Positions 36,021 through 44,024 of a stretch of 64,000 bases of DNA are shown in pieces. How positions within the stretch are numbered: the first letter of the stretch is position 1; the number at the start of each line of letters is the position of its first letter. Source of the stretch: Ferruginibacter sp. (GTDB taxonomy: Bacteria > Bacteroidota > Bacteroidia > Chitinophagales > Chitinophagaceae); assembly GCA_017983695.1 (NCBI GenBank), contig JAGOAX010000002.1:124001-188000 (forward strand). Reading direction: 5' to 3'. A program made the position numbers and the translations under genes. Under the pieces are notes generated by a model. It made no database searches, was not told the DNA's origin, and saw nothing but the letters and a program-made list of their open reading frames with translations.

Positions 36021-36095
36021 TGTCATTTCGACGAAGGAGAAATCTGCCGGGCTTTTTACCACTGATGAACAGATTCCTCCTTCGTCGGAATGACA
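36021..36095. repeat. REP-like palindromic element, copy 1
   Basis: Arms 36021-36045 and 36071-36095 pair at 23 of 25 positions, and both mismatches are G-U compatible. The left arm plus loop is 48 of 52 identical to copy 2 at 39973. The element starts with TGTCATTTCGACGAAGGAG, a sequence type dispersed in many Bacteroidota genomes (from memory). No transposase is nearby. Confidence 0.75.
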
Positions 36096-36386
36096 AAGCA
36101 AGTAGTATAACTACGGTGGATAAATATATTACGAAAAATGCTTTAGCGTTGATATTTATTGAAGTATATTAGTGTAATCATTCGTTATTATGAAGCAAAT
36201 TACCCCCCCCCATATTGTTTTAATTTGCCATAAGAGTTGCGCTACGCCGCACCTCCAATGTTTTCAGCAACAGCATTTTCAACCACCATAGTGTTTTTAT
36301 TTTCTGTTATTACCGCCGAAACCTTTCCAGCAAAGCATGAGGAAAATTTCGGTCTTTCATTAAATAACAGTTTAAATACAGATACA
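36096..36386 (+). other. Gap upstream of the unknown lipoprotein, with a C9 run
   Basis: It contains a run of nine C (36203-36211) and an open but unconvincing stretch (36237-36386) in frame with the lipoprotein. The lipoprotein signal peptide clearly begins at 36387, so this stretch is treated as non-coding. With the REP element and terminator, the gene-free interval is 35963-36386. No promoter box was recognised. Confidence 0.5.
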
Positions 36387-37565
36387 ATGAAAACAATAAC
36401 GCTCCCAAAGGTTGTAATAACCTTAATAACAATAGCTTTATTTGCGGTGGTTTTAAAAAGCTGTAAAAAGGTTGATAAAAATGCTGCAAATACAAAAGAG
36501 GTTGCTGCAAAAGAAGCAGTACTTAAAGCAATACAAAAAGAATACGGTAATGTAAGTGCTGGTATAATTATACCAGTAAACAAAGCTGCCGACGAATATT
36601 TTTACAGAGATGCCAGCGGAAATATGGTAAGCTTATACGGCAACCTAACAAGCCGTACCGGAATTAACGGGCCAAGTGTTTGTAAGGCTAATTGTAATAC
36701 TACAAGTAACCCTGCCGACTTGAGAATTATTTATACTTTAGATTATGTACAGCGGTTATATATGTGTGAAAGCAGCAGTATTCCCGATCTGGCTAAAAGT
36801 ATTGTATCTGTTAAATGGACGGTAAGTGTACCATTTAATTTTGGATATACAATTGGAAATGTACCACCTCTGCATTATGGTAATGTAGTATTCAAAAATT
36901 CTTCTGGTACACCAATAAATACATTAACAGCTAACAACAGCGAGGTAACTACAACAATGATTGGTGCCGACCCAAGTTGCCCTACATGGAATAATTTATG
37001 GGAAGTAACTTATAAGTTTACACAGGTAAGTGATGGTAATTTTGCATCTGGCAACACCATTGAAGCTTCCGTAAGTTTAGAAAACGACTGTGCCCTAGTT
37101 GGGAATGTAGTTGCATCCGGGTATGTAAGTGCTCCTGCTTTTTCACAAAATGCTTACTTACCTTGTAACAGGGTTGATATGGTTTATGCCTACTCGGGTA
37201 TTACTACGGTTCTTGGCAATACAACAGCTATTTGTACCCATCCTTCAGGTTTTACTTATACGGATTACCACCAGTTAGAGTACAGGCAGGTTGTTGCTGC
37301 ATCCGGTAGTCTTAAATGGGAGGATCAGATAGATATATTTGGTAACCCTAGTTCAATTAATTGGGGCATCCCTTTAGGTGGCAGCACTCCGTCTGCTACT
37401 TTTTTACCCAATGATGGAGTGACATTAGCCAATATAACATCAGGATCTGGTGCATGGCTTGTTAGATATAGGAACGTAAAAACAGGAAGTTGTAATGAAA
37501 TTACACCTATTGGTTCTATATGGCCTACCCCAGGACTTTGGGTTACAAAGGCTTTGTATTTTTAA
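36387..37565 (+). CDS. Lipoprotein of unknown function
   Basis: A 392-residue protein with a lipoprotein signal (MKTITLPKVVITLITIALFA, then VVLKSC lipobox; Cys near 26). I recognise no family in the rest. It has several cysteines (CKANC, CESSS, CPTW, CTHPSG), hydrophobic beta-rich stretches and repeated short Gly/Ser/Thr segments, which suit a surface beta protein. It lies between two REP-like elements together with the CHU_C gene, 42 bp upstream of that gene, with a hairpin terminator between them. Confidence 0.75.
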   Translation: MKTITLPKVVITLITIALFAVVLKSCKKVDKNAANTKEVAAKEAVLKAIQKEYGNVSAGIIIPVNKAADEYFYRDASGNMVSLYGNLTSRTGINGPSVCKANCNTTSNPADLRIIYTLDYVQRLYMCESSSIPDLAKSIVSVKWTVSVPFNFGYTIGNVPPLHYGNVVFKNSSGTPINTLTANNSEVTTTMIGADPSCPTWNNLWEVTYKFTQVSDGNFASGNTIEASVSLENDCALVGNVVASGYVSAPAFSQNAYLPCNRVDMVYAYSGITTVLGNTTAICTHPSGFTYTDYHQLEYRQVVAASGSLKWEDQIDIFGNPSSINWGIPLGGSTPSATFLPNDGVTLANITSGSGAWLVRYRNVKTGSCNEITPIGSIWPTPGLWVTKALYF

Positions 37566-37571
37566 CTATTA

Positions 37572-37602
37572 AAAAGCAGGGCTCTAATGCCCTGCTTTTA
37601 TT
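37572..37602 (+). terminator. Hairpin terminator after the unknown lipoprotein
   Basis: An 11-bp stem (37572-37582 with 37589-37599) with a 6-nt loop. It overlaps an alternative start for the next gene at 37587, another reason to use 37608. Confidence 0.8.
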
Positions 37603-37607
37603 TTTAT

Positions 37608-39962
37608 ATGATTTCAAAAATATGCTTTATTCCAATTTTATTATTTGTAACTGTATCTGCATGCAGCCAACAAAACTTTTGTGCAGACAGCAGTTACAGA
37701 ATAAGATATCTATTCGATAATAACGGCGCATTTTTGTATAATAATCCCGACACTTCTGGCAAAAATTATTTTACTGGTGCAACCATGGGGGGACTTGCCC
37801 TTATGAAAACAAACTGGGGAGACAGCATTTATTGGGCTAAAAAAATTCTAATGGATGGTTATAGCTGGAACAGTTATTTTGCACCTAATGGTACAATTGT
37901 ATGTACTGGTAACCGAGGCGGTTCATTAAGTTCTAATCCAGAGTTATTAATATGCAGGTTGGATACTAACGGGATAATGCTTTGGACAAAGCGTTATTGG
38001 TTAAGCAACAATCATCGCTACTACATATCGGGGAACTTTTATACCAAAAACCTTGTAATCACTGAAAATGCTATTTATGCAGTGGCACACTATGTTGACG
38101 GTGCTAATACTGACTATGACATCATTGTTAAGTTAGATTTAGATGGAAATATAATCTGGAGTAAATCATTTAACAATTATTATGCAGGTCCTTCTGGTTC
38201 ACAAACACCAACATTTGCAAATAATAAATTTTATTTTTTTAGCAAAAGTGGTTTTACTAACACCACATCTGGCATTATAATTATTACGGCCTTAAATGAT
38301 GCAGATGGCAGTATCAGTGAATCTTTTGGGTACAGAGCTGCTTCAGACACTCTGGTAAAACATATTATTCCCCAGCAAATTAAAATAAATGCAGACAACA
38401 GTTTTTCAATTACAGGCTTAATTGGGACATACTATATGGGAATGCCAAGTAGTTCAAATATTTTTTTCAATTCTTTACTCGATGTCGGTTTAAACCCCGT
38501 ACATAATTATTATTATAAAAATAATATACCACTTTATACGCAAGAATTATATTTTGACATCAACAACAGAAAACAAAAAGCTATTTTATCTCCAAATCTC
38601 TGGAACCTTAATGAAAAATACTTTATTACATTTGGAAGCAATGATGAAGTACTACGCAGCAGAAAGTTAAATATTTCAACAACCCTTGGCACATTATACA
38701 GAAACTCACTCACTCTTGATGATAAGCAAAATCTCCATTTCGTTTACCAGTATTTACAAAGCGGTAAATATGTAAATGAATATGCCCGTATAAGTAATCT
38801 TGCACCCAACAGCACTTTAGGCTGCTTTGGAAAAGATACCAGCATACTTACCCGCTACCCATTTACACTTAACAAGGAACCTTTTACATGGGCTAATGTA
38901 TTAGATAATGTAGTTAGTTCCAATAATGTGCCTTACACAGAGCAAAATGTTACGGTTACTAAAGAGGTGGTTTGCAAAATTGTAAGCTACTGCGATACCG
39001 TAAAAATTAGTGGCCCTACCACAGTATGTGTGGGTGTTCCGGTACGCTACACTATACGCCGCAACAATACCTGCCTTAAAAATACGGACTGGTTTATTGA
39101 CACAGCAGTTGCCAATATTGTAAACCTTGAAGGCGATAGTGCCATTACCATCAACTTTAAAAAAGCATTTAACGGTTATATACGTGCCGCATTAACCGAT
39201 TGTGTGGTTAAAGACAGTTTTTTAGTAAAAGCTGTTGTACCTAAAATGCTGCCATTAATAAAACGAACAGACAGTTTACTTTGCCCCGGCAAAACATTAG
39301 TGCTTGCCGCCAATAATGGATACAGTAATTATATTTGGCAGGGTAATACTGCAGGGCAGCAGTTTACAATTAATGCAATTGGTGTTTATACCATTACTGC
39401 TTTAGATAGTTGCGGCATTACCAAAACAGATAGTATAAGGGTAATACTTTCCGATACATCTTTAACCATTCCACAAACACAAACCATTTGCCTTTACGAT
39501 ACTGCGTTTATTACTTTACCCAACGATGTAAATAATATTACCTGGCAGCCAACAACCAACTCGTATCTTAACAATAAAACTTTATTATTTTACCCGCCGC
39601 AAACAACTTTGTACACCATTACTGCGGAGCGTTTACCTGCTTGCGGCATTTTAAAAACTACTACGGTTGTAATAAAAATCTGTCCGCAAACAGTTTTTAT
39701 ACCCAATGCTTTTACGCCGCAAAAAAATGGCCTTAACGATATTTTTAAACCAACTATCAGTCAGCCCTTACCATTTTACCGCCTACAAATATTTAATCGC
39801 TATGGCCAAACCATTTTTGAAAGCAGTAATCAAAATATTGGATGGGATGGCAGCTACAAAGGAAAACAACAGCCCATGGGTGGTTATATTTATCAGTGCA
39901 GTTACCGCTTTGCAGGCAAGCCAGAAAAAATGGTGAAGGGGTATTTTATTCTGGTGCGGTAG
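37608..39962 (+). CDS. Surface protein with CHU_C (type B) sorting domain
   Basis: A 784-residue protein. The signal peptide MISKICFIPILLFVTVSAC ends in a lipobox-like VSAC. The N-terminal 400 residues look like a repeat-containing beta structure (SIYWAKKI, MLWTKRYW, IIWSKSF repeats). Two or three Ig/PKD-like modules follow (VCVGVPVRYTIRR, LLCPGKTLVLAANNGYSNYIW, TICLYDTAFITL). The C-terminus is a CHU_C domain: IPNAFTPQKNGLNDIF, then RYGQTIFESS, GWDGSYKGK and GGYIYQCSY. CHU_C domains direct secretion through T9SS with a SprF-type helper. The role is unknown, perhaps adhesion. It lies just before REP copy 2. Confidence 0.82.
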   Translation: MISKICFIPILLFVTVSACSQQNFCADSSYRIRYLFDNNGAFLYNNPDTSGKNYFTGATMGGLALMKTNWGDSIYWAKKILMDGYSWNSYFAPNGTIVCTGNRGGSLSSNPELLICRLDTNGIMLWTKRYWLSNNHRYYISGNFYTKNLVITENAIYAVAHYVDGANTDYDIIVKLDLDGNIIWSKSFNNYYAGPSGSQTPTFANNKFYFFSKSGFTNTTSGIIIITALNDADGSISESFGYRAASDTLVKHIIPQQIKINADNSFSITGLIGTYYMGMPSSSNIFFNSLLDVGLNPVHNYYYKNNIPLYTQELYFDINNRKQKAILSPNLWNLNEKYFITFGSNDEVLRSRKLNISTTLGTLYRNSLTLDDKQNLHFVYQYLQSGKYVNEYARISNLAPNSTLGCFGKDTSILTRYPFTLNKEPFTWANVLDNVVSSNNVPYTEQNVTVTKEVVCKIVSYCDTVKISGPTTVCVGVPVRYTIRRNNTCLKNTDWFIDTAVANIVNLEGDSAITINFKKAFNGYIRAALTDCVVKDSFLVKAVVPKMLPLIKRTDSLLCPGKTLVLAANNGYSNYIWQGNTAGQQFTINAIGVYTITALDSCGITKTDSIRVILSDTSLTIPQTQTICLYDTAFITLPNDVNNITWQPTTNSYLNNKTLLFYPPQTTLYTITAERLPACGILKTTTVVIKICPQTVFIPNAFTPQKNGLNDIFKPTISQPLPFYRLQIFNRYGQTIFESSNQNIGWDGSYKGKQQPMGGYIYQCSYRFAGKPEKMVKGYFILVR

Positions 39963-39972
39963 TCTATAAGAT

Positions 39973-40068
39973 TGTCATTTCGACGAAGGAGAAATCTGCC
40001 CGGCTTTTTACCAATGCTCAACAGCTCCCTCCGCAGCCTGTACTGAGTAACGAAGTATCGGGATGACA
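39973..40068. repeat. REP-like palindromic element, copy 2 (divergent right arm)
   Basis: The left arm 39973-39997 is identical to that of copy 1 over 25 bases. The spacer is close, but the right arm (40023-40068) is longer and contains a different insert before the ending GGGATGACA. It looks like a composite of two element variants. Confidence 0.65.
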
Positions 40069-40077
40069 GCATGTTTT

Positions 40078-40800
40078 TTATTTCACAATTACCACCTGTT
40101 CTTCTTTTAACAGTTCCATATTTTTAAACCGTAAAATTATATTGCCTGTTGTAACCACATCTTTCTGGCAATAGGTAACAATACGATCCAGGTTTTTTTC
40201 TTTCCAGTACACATCGGCCACCATGCTGCCGTCAATATCATCTTTTGGCGAAGGCACGCCCATTGCAGCTGCCAGTAACTTTAATGAGGTATAATTTTTA
40301 TAATCGCCAAAGCGCCAGTATTGAAAAGTATCAACCATATTGGTATCCCATGGTTTCATATTCTGAAAATCGAGGTAAGGCGGAATGGGCAAGCTATTTA
40401 CCAGCAGCCTGCGGCATATAAAAGGAATATCAAACTCTTTAATATTATGCCCGGCAAAACTCCATTTGTTATTTTTTGTTTCTACCTGGTTAAGTACAGT
40501 AACAAAACTCTTGAGTAATACTTTTTCATCATCGCCATAAAAAGATTTTAAACGCAGTTGTAACGCATTACCCTGTTTGGTAAAATAACCCATGCTGATG
40601 CAGATAATTTTTGCAAACTCTGCCATTACACCTGCCCGCTGCGGATAAAATTCGGCCGGCGAAGTAAAGTCAGGTAAAGAGCGTTGTGTTTTTTCCTGCC
40701 ACAATTGTTTCCATTCATCGTTCAGCAAATCAAAATCGGGATGTTGCGGTACGGTTTCAATATCAATTAAAATTAAATTTTCCAGTACAATGTTTTGCAT
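40078..40800 (-). CDS. PolB-type 3'-5' exonuclease
   Basis: A 240-residue protein of the predicted PolB-like exonuclease family (DNA_pol_B_exo2). The DEDDy residues are in LILIDIETVPQHPDF (Exo I), AGHNIKEFDIPFICRRLL (Exo II) and DRIVTYCQKDVVTTG (Exo III, YxxxD). No polymerase domain is attached. Members are thought to act in DNA repair or nucleic acid turnover; the substrate is not known. It ends next to REP copy 2. Confidence 0.88.
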   Translation of the reverse strand: MQNIVLENLILIDIETVPQHPDFDLLNDEWKQLWQEKTQRSLPDFTSPAEFYPQRAGVMAEFAKIICISMGYFTKQGNALQLRLKSFYGDDEKVLLKSFVTVLNQVETKNNKWSFAGHNIKEFDIPFICRRLLVNSLPIPPYLDFQNMKPWDTNMVDTFQYWRFGDYKNYTSLKLLAAAMGVPSPKDDIDGSMVADVYWKEKNLDRIVTYCQKDVVTTGNIILRFKNMELLKEEQVVIVK

Positions 40801-40860
40801 AGCGGAGTTATTAAGTACTTGTAAAATACAATCTACTTGTTAAAAAACAAATACCTGCAC

Positions 40861-40886
40861 AAAAAAGCCCGGGAATTTACCCGGGC
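40861..40886 (-). terminator. Terminator of the WXXGXW-repeat gene
   Basis: A 7-bp GC stem (40867-40873 with 40880-40886) with a 6-nt loop is followed by six T on the minus strand. Confidence 0.8.
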
Positions 40887-40933
40887 CCTCAAACTTACTA
40901 TCTATGACCGTACAAAGTTTTACAGTAAATGAA

Positions 40934-41233
40934 CTACCGCCAACGGCCGGGTATCCAAACCCATCCGCCTCTTCTGTGTTTCCAGTGGCCTTCAACCCAG
41001 CGGTTACCTAAACGTGGTGGTGTAGCCCAATAACCATCGGTATAAACATATTGCCCGCCACGCCAAACATAATTACCACCCACCCAAACATGTTTTGCTG
41101 AGGGGCTTAGTGGCCTTGCCCTGTAAGCTGGTGCCCCGGGGCGTATTTTTACAACAATTTGTGCATCTGCAACTGCAGCAAATGATATTGCGATTACCAA
41201 CATCATTATAATTTTTGAGAGATACGTTTTCAT
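40934..41233 (-). CDS. Small exported protein with WXXGXW-type repeats
   Basis: A 99-residue protein with a signal peptide ending VADAQ. The mature part is rich in Trp, Gly and Arg, with repeated aromatic-glycine motifs: HVWVGGNYVWRGGQYVYTDGYW, then GNRWVEGHWKHRRGGWVWIPGRW. It fits the YXWGXW/WXXGXW repeat family, which is widespread but without known function. It has its own terminator. Confidence 0.8.
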   Translation of the reverse strand: MKTYLSKIIMMLVIAISFAAVADAQIVVKIRPGAPAYRARPLSPSAKHVWVGGNYVWRGGQYVYTDGYWATPPRLGNRWVEGHWKHRRGGWVWIPGRWR

Positions 41234-41291
41234 ATAATTTATTTTGTAAGCCTATGACCGGACAATTTCATAATGGTTTAATAGGCCAACC

Positions 41292-41316
41292 AAAAAAAGC
41301 GGCTTTAAGCCGCTTT
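41292..41316 (-). terminator. Terminator of the DPP IV gene
   Basis: A 9-bp perfect stem (41296-41304 with 41308-41316) with a 3-nt loop is followed by a run of T on the minus strand. Confidence 0.85.
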
Positions 41317-41339
41317 AATAAAAGTTGATTGAATATATT

Positions 41340-43547
41340 TTATTTTGCCCCCGGCAAACAGTGTTGCCTTAAATAAGTACTGTACAGTGTAATTAAATGT
41401 TTGCCTGTTCCTTCTCCTTCTGATATACCATGCGTACGGTTGGGGTAAGGCATAAACTGAAACTGCTTATTGTATTTTATCAATTCATTCAGCAATTGTT
41501 CTGCATTACTGTAATGTACATTATCATCGCCGGTGCCATGTATATACAATAAATTACCCACTAAGTTTTTTGCAAAATAAATTGGTGAGCCTTTTACAAA
41601 ATCTTCCCTGTTTTCCTGTGGTAAACCCATGTACCGCTCCTGGTAAATATTATCGTAATTTAACTGGTTGGTTACCGAAGCAATTGAAATACCCGTTTTA
41701 AAAATATCCGGGTATTGAAACATCAGATTTAGTGTAGATGTACCACCGCCGCTCCAGCCCCAAACTGCAACACGGTCTTTATCAAAGTATGATCTATCGG
41801 CTAATAATTTTTTCATACCCATTGCCAGGTCACGGATATTTATACTGCCAATTTTTCTGTAAATAGATTTACGCCACTTGGCACTTTTAAGCATTGGTGT
41901 ACCACGGTTATCTATCGAAACCTGTATATATCCGTCTGCCCTCATATCACCATCATACAAAAAATTTGTGTGTGCACCATAGCTGTCCTGCACGGTAGAA
42001 CTGGCGGGCTCGCCATACACATACATTACTACCGGGTATTTTTTTGCAGGATTAAAATTGGCAGGTTTATTTATCCATGCATCAAGTGTAACATTATCCT
42101 CGGTAGTTATCTGTAAATACTCCACATCGTTTTCGTTATCGGTTTTAATTTTACTGGCAATTGAACCTGTTGTGCCAAGAGGTTTATTATCCGGTAACAA
42201 TATCCACTCGTCTACAGTAGGTGTATTGTAATTGCTGAATGAATGTGTTGCAAATTTTCCATGCGGAGAAATATTGTAATGATGTGTACCTTTTAAATTT
42301 TCGGCACTTACCAGTTCCATTTCTTCCTTAGGTTTTTGTGCAATGCTTTTTACTTTATCCAGCAGGCTTGTTTTATTTTCTATACGTAACCGGTATAAAT
42401 ACAATTGTGTGGCATTGGCAGGCGATGCCGTGAAATAAATATAATTATGTACTTCGTCAATACATTTTATTTCATCAATATCGAAATTGCCTTTTGTTAA
42501 TAATGTTTCTGTTTTACCATCCCGGCTTATTTTATAAATATGACGCCAGCCGTCTTTTTCACTTACCCATATAAAATCCTGTTTATTATTTACCCAGTTC
42601 CACCCACTTGGGTCGCTGGCATTAAGGTCAACCCAGGCCTCATCATTTTCGGCCCAAAAAGTATGAGCACTTCCGTCGGTGGTATTGCAATACATTAATT
42701 TACTTTCCTGTTGCTTACGGTCCAGTTGCTGCACAATTAATTCGTTGCTGCCGCTCCATTCCATACGTGGCAGGTAATGTTGCTGCGGATCTCCTTCAAT
42801 GGCCATCCACCGGGTTGCACCAGATGATACATCTATTACGCCGATCTTTACAGGTGACGGCGCTTCCCCAACTTTTGGGTACTCTACGGGAATAACTTTC
42901 GAATAATTACTGTCTGTGGTATTCAACATATAATAATCCCTGATCTTGTTGGCATCTACCTGCCAGAAAGCGATTTTACTACCATCGGGACTCCAGCGGA
43001 ATCCATCACGGCAACCAAATTCTTCTTCATACACCCAGTCGAAAGTGCCGTTAATTAATTTTCTTGTGCCATCTGTAGTTAATTTTTTTACCATGCCCGA
43101 GGCTATATCTTCCAGGTATAAATTGTGTTCACTTACATAAGCCACTTTTGCGCCATCAGGCGAAAACTTGGCGAACATTAATGTTTGTGTTGGGCGGCTT
43201 TTTCCTATTTGTGTAAGTTTATTATTATCCATATCCAATACCCAATAATCGCCTTTGGTTCTGTAGCGCCATACTTTTGCAGTGTTTGTAAAAATGAGTA
43301 GACTGCTGTTATCGTTGCTGAACGTATAAGATTGTGGTACCAAAGCTTTACCACCCGGTGGTGTTAATTGTTCTTTTTTAATCAGGGTGGTTGAAGCACC
43401 GGTTTTAGGATCGGTCTTTACAATATTGCCTTGTGTAACCTGGGTATAAGCATTACCATCGCTGGTCCATTTAATTCCCCGTTGTGCAAAACTTATTTGT
43501 ACAATAAAAATAAAAAGTACAACTATCTTAAGTATTCTCAAATTCAT
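41340..43547 (-). CDS. Dipeptidyl-peptidase IV (S9B family)
   Basis: A 735-residue serine peptidase that removes N-terminal dipeptides with proline or alanine in second position. The signal peptide ends SFAQ. The N-terminal beta-propeller (DPPIV_N) covers about residues 90-450, with the DWVYEEEF motif whose glutamates hold the substrate amino terminus. The catalytic domain has Ser near 599 in GWSGGG, Asp in GTGDDNVH (near 673), and His in PNRTHGI (near 705). It is a periplasmic enzyme in this phylum, using peptides for growth. The gene stands alone. Confidence 0.93.
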   Translation of the reverse strand: MNLRILKIVVLFIFIVQISFAQRGIKWTSDGNAYTQVTQGNIVKTDPKTGASTTLIKKEQLTPPGGKALVPQSYTFSNDNSSLLIFTNTAKVWRYRTKGDYWVLDMDNNKLTQIGKSRPTQTLMFAKFSPDGAKVAYVSEHNLYLEDIASGMVKKLTTDGTRKLINGTFDWVYEEEFGCRDGFRWSPDGSKIAFWQVDANKIRDYYMLNTTDSNYSKVIPVEYPKVGEAPSPVKIGVIDVSSGATRWMAIEGDPQQHYLPRMEWSGSNELIVQQLDRKQQESKLMYCNTTDGSAHTFWAENDEAWVDLNASDPSGWNWVNNKQDFIWVSEKDGWRHIYKISRDGKTETLLTKGNFDIDEIKCIDEVHNYIYFTASPANATQLYLYRLRIENKTSLLDKVKSIAQKPKEEMELVSAENLKGTHHYNISPHGKFATHSFSNYNTPTVDEWILLPDNKPLGTTGSIASKIKTDNENDVEYLQITTEDNVTLDAWINKPANFNPAKKYPVVMYVYGEPASSTVQDSYGAHTNFLYDGDMRADGYIQVSIDNRGTPMLKSAKWRKSIYRKIGSINIRDLAMGMKKLLADRSYFDKDRVAVWGWSGGGTSTLNLMFQYPDIFKTGISIASVTNQLNYDNIYQERYMGLPQENREDFVKGSPIYFAKNLVGNLLYIHGTGDDNVHYSNAEQLLNELIKYNKQFQFMPYPNRTHGISEGEGTGKHLITLYSTYLRQHCLPGAK

Positions 43548-43628
43548 ACTATATGTTTTAAGAAACTAAATTACACAATTACATGCAGTGATAAGCACCG
43601 TTGACATAAAAGGGTTTAATTTTATGTT

Positions 43629-44012
43629 ATGGAGAAAGAAAAAATACGGGTGGATAAATACCTATGGGCCATCCGGCTGTTTAAAACCCGTAGCCAGGCG
43701 GCAGATGCCTGCGATAAAGGAAAGGTTAAATGCAACGGTGACAATATAAAAGCATCCAGAACAGTGACTGTGAATGATGAATATGAAGTAAAGACCGAAG
43801 CTAAACGTTGGGTAATAAAAGTAACAGCGCTTTTAGATCACCGGGTGCAATACAGCGAAGCCATAAAACATTATACCGATATTACACCTGCCGAAGAACT
43901 GGACCGCATTAAATTTCAGGCAGCAGTTTTTCATACCGGAAAACGTATGAGTAAACAGGGCAGGCCTACTAAAAAAGATAAAAGAGACCTGGATGAGTTT
44001 ATGACTGAATGA
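43629..44012 (+). CDS. S4-domain RNA-binding protein (Hsp15-like)
   Basis: A 127-residue protein with an N-terminal S4 RNA-binding domain (KIRVDKYLWAIRLFKTRSQA to about 65) and a basic C-terminus (GRPTKKDKRDLDEF). E. coli Hsp15 binds 50S subunits carrying a stalled nascent chain; this protein has the same layout and length range, so ribosome rescue or recycling is likely. It converges with the DUF5686 gene, with 12 bp between the stops. Confidence 0.85.
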   Translation: MEKEKIRVDKYLWAIRLFKTRSQAADACDKGKVKCNGDNIKASRTVTVNDEYEVKTEAKRWVIKVTALLDHRVQYSEAIKHYTDITPAEELDRIKFQAAVFHTGKRMSKQGRPTKKDKRDLDEFMTE

Positions 44013-44024
44013 TGCTGAAGTTAA

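Noticed and set aside
36190..36234. Short ATG frame containing the C9 run, as a phase-variable leader for the lipoprotein
   Set aside because: Neither the present frame nor a one-base insertion opens into the lipoprotein frame; both reach stops, and the lipoprotein has its own signal peptide start at 36387.
36237..36386. 50-codon N-terminal extension of the unknown lipoprotein
   Set aside because: It begins at a TTG, and the residues before 36387 do not form part of a lipoprotein signal; MKTITLPKVV is a standard start.
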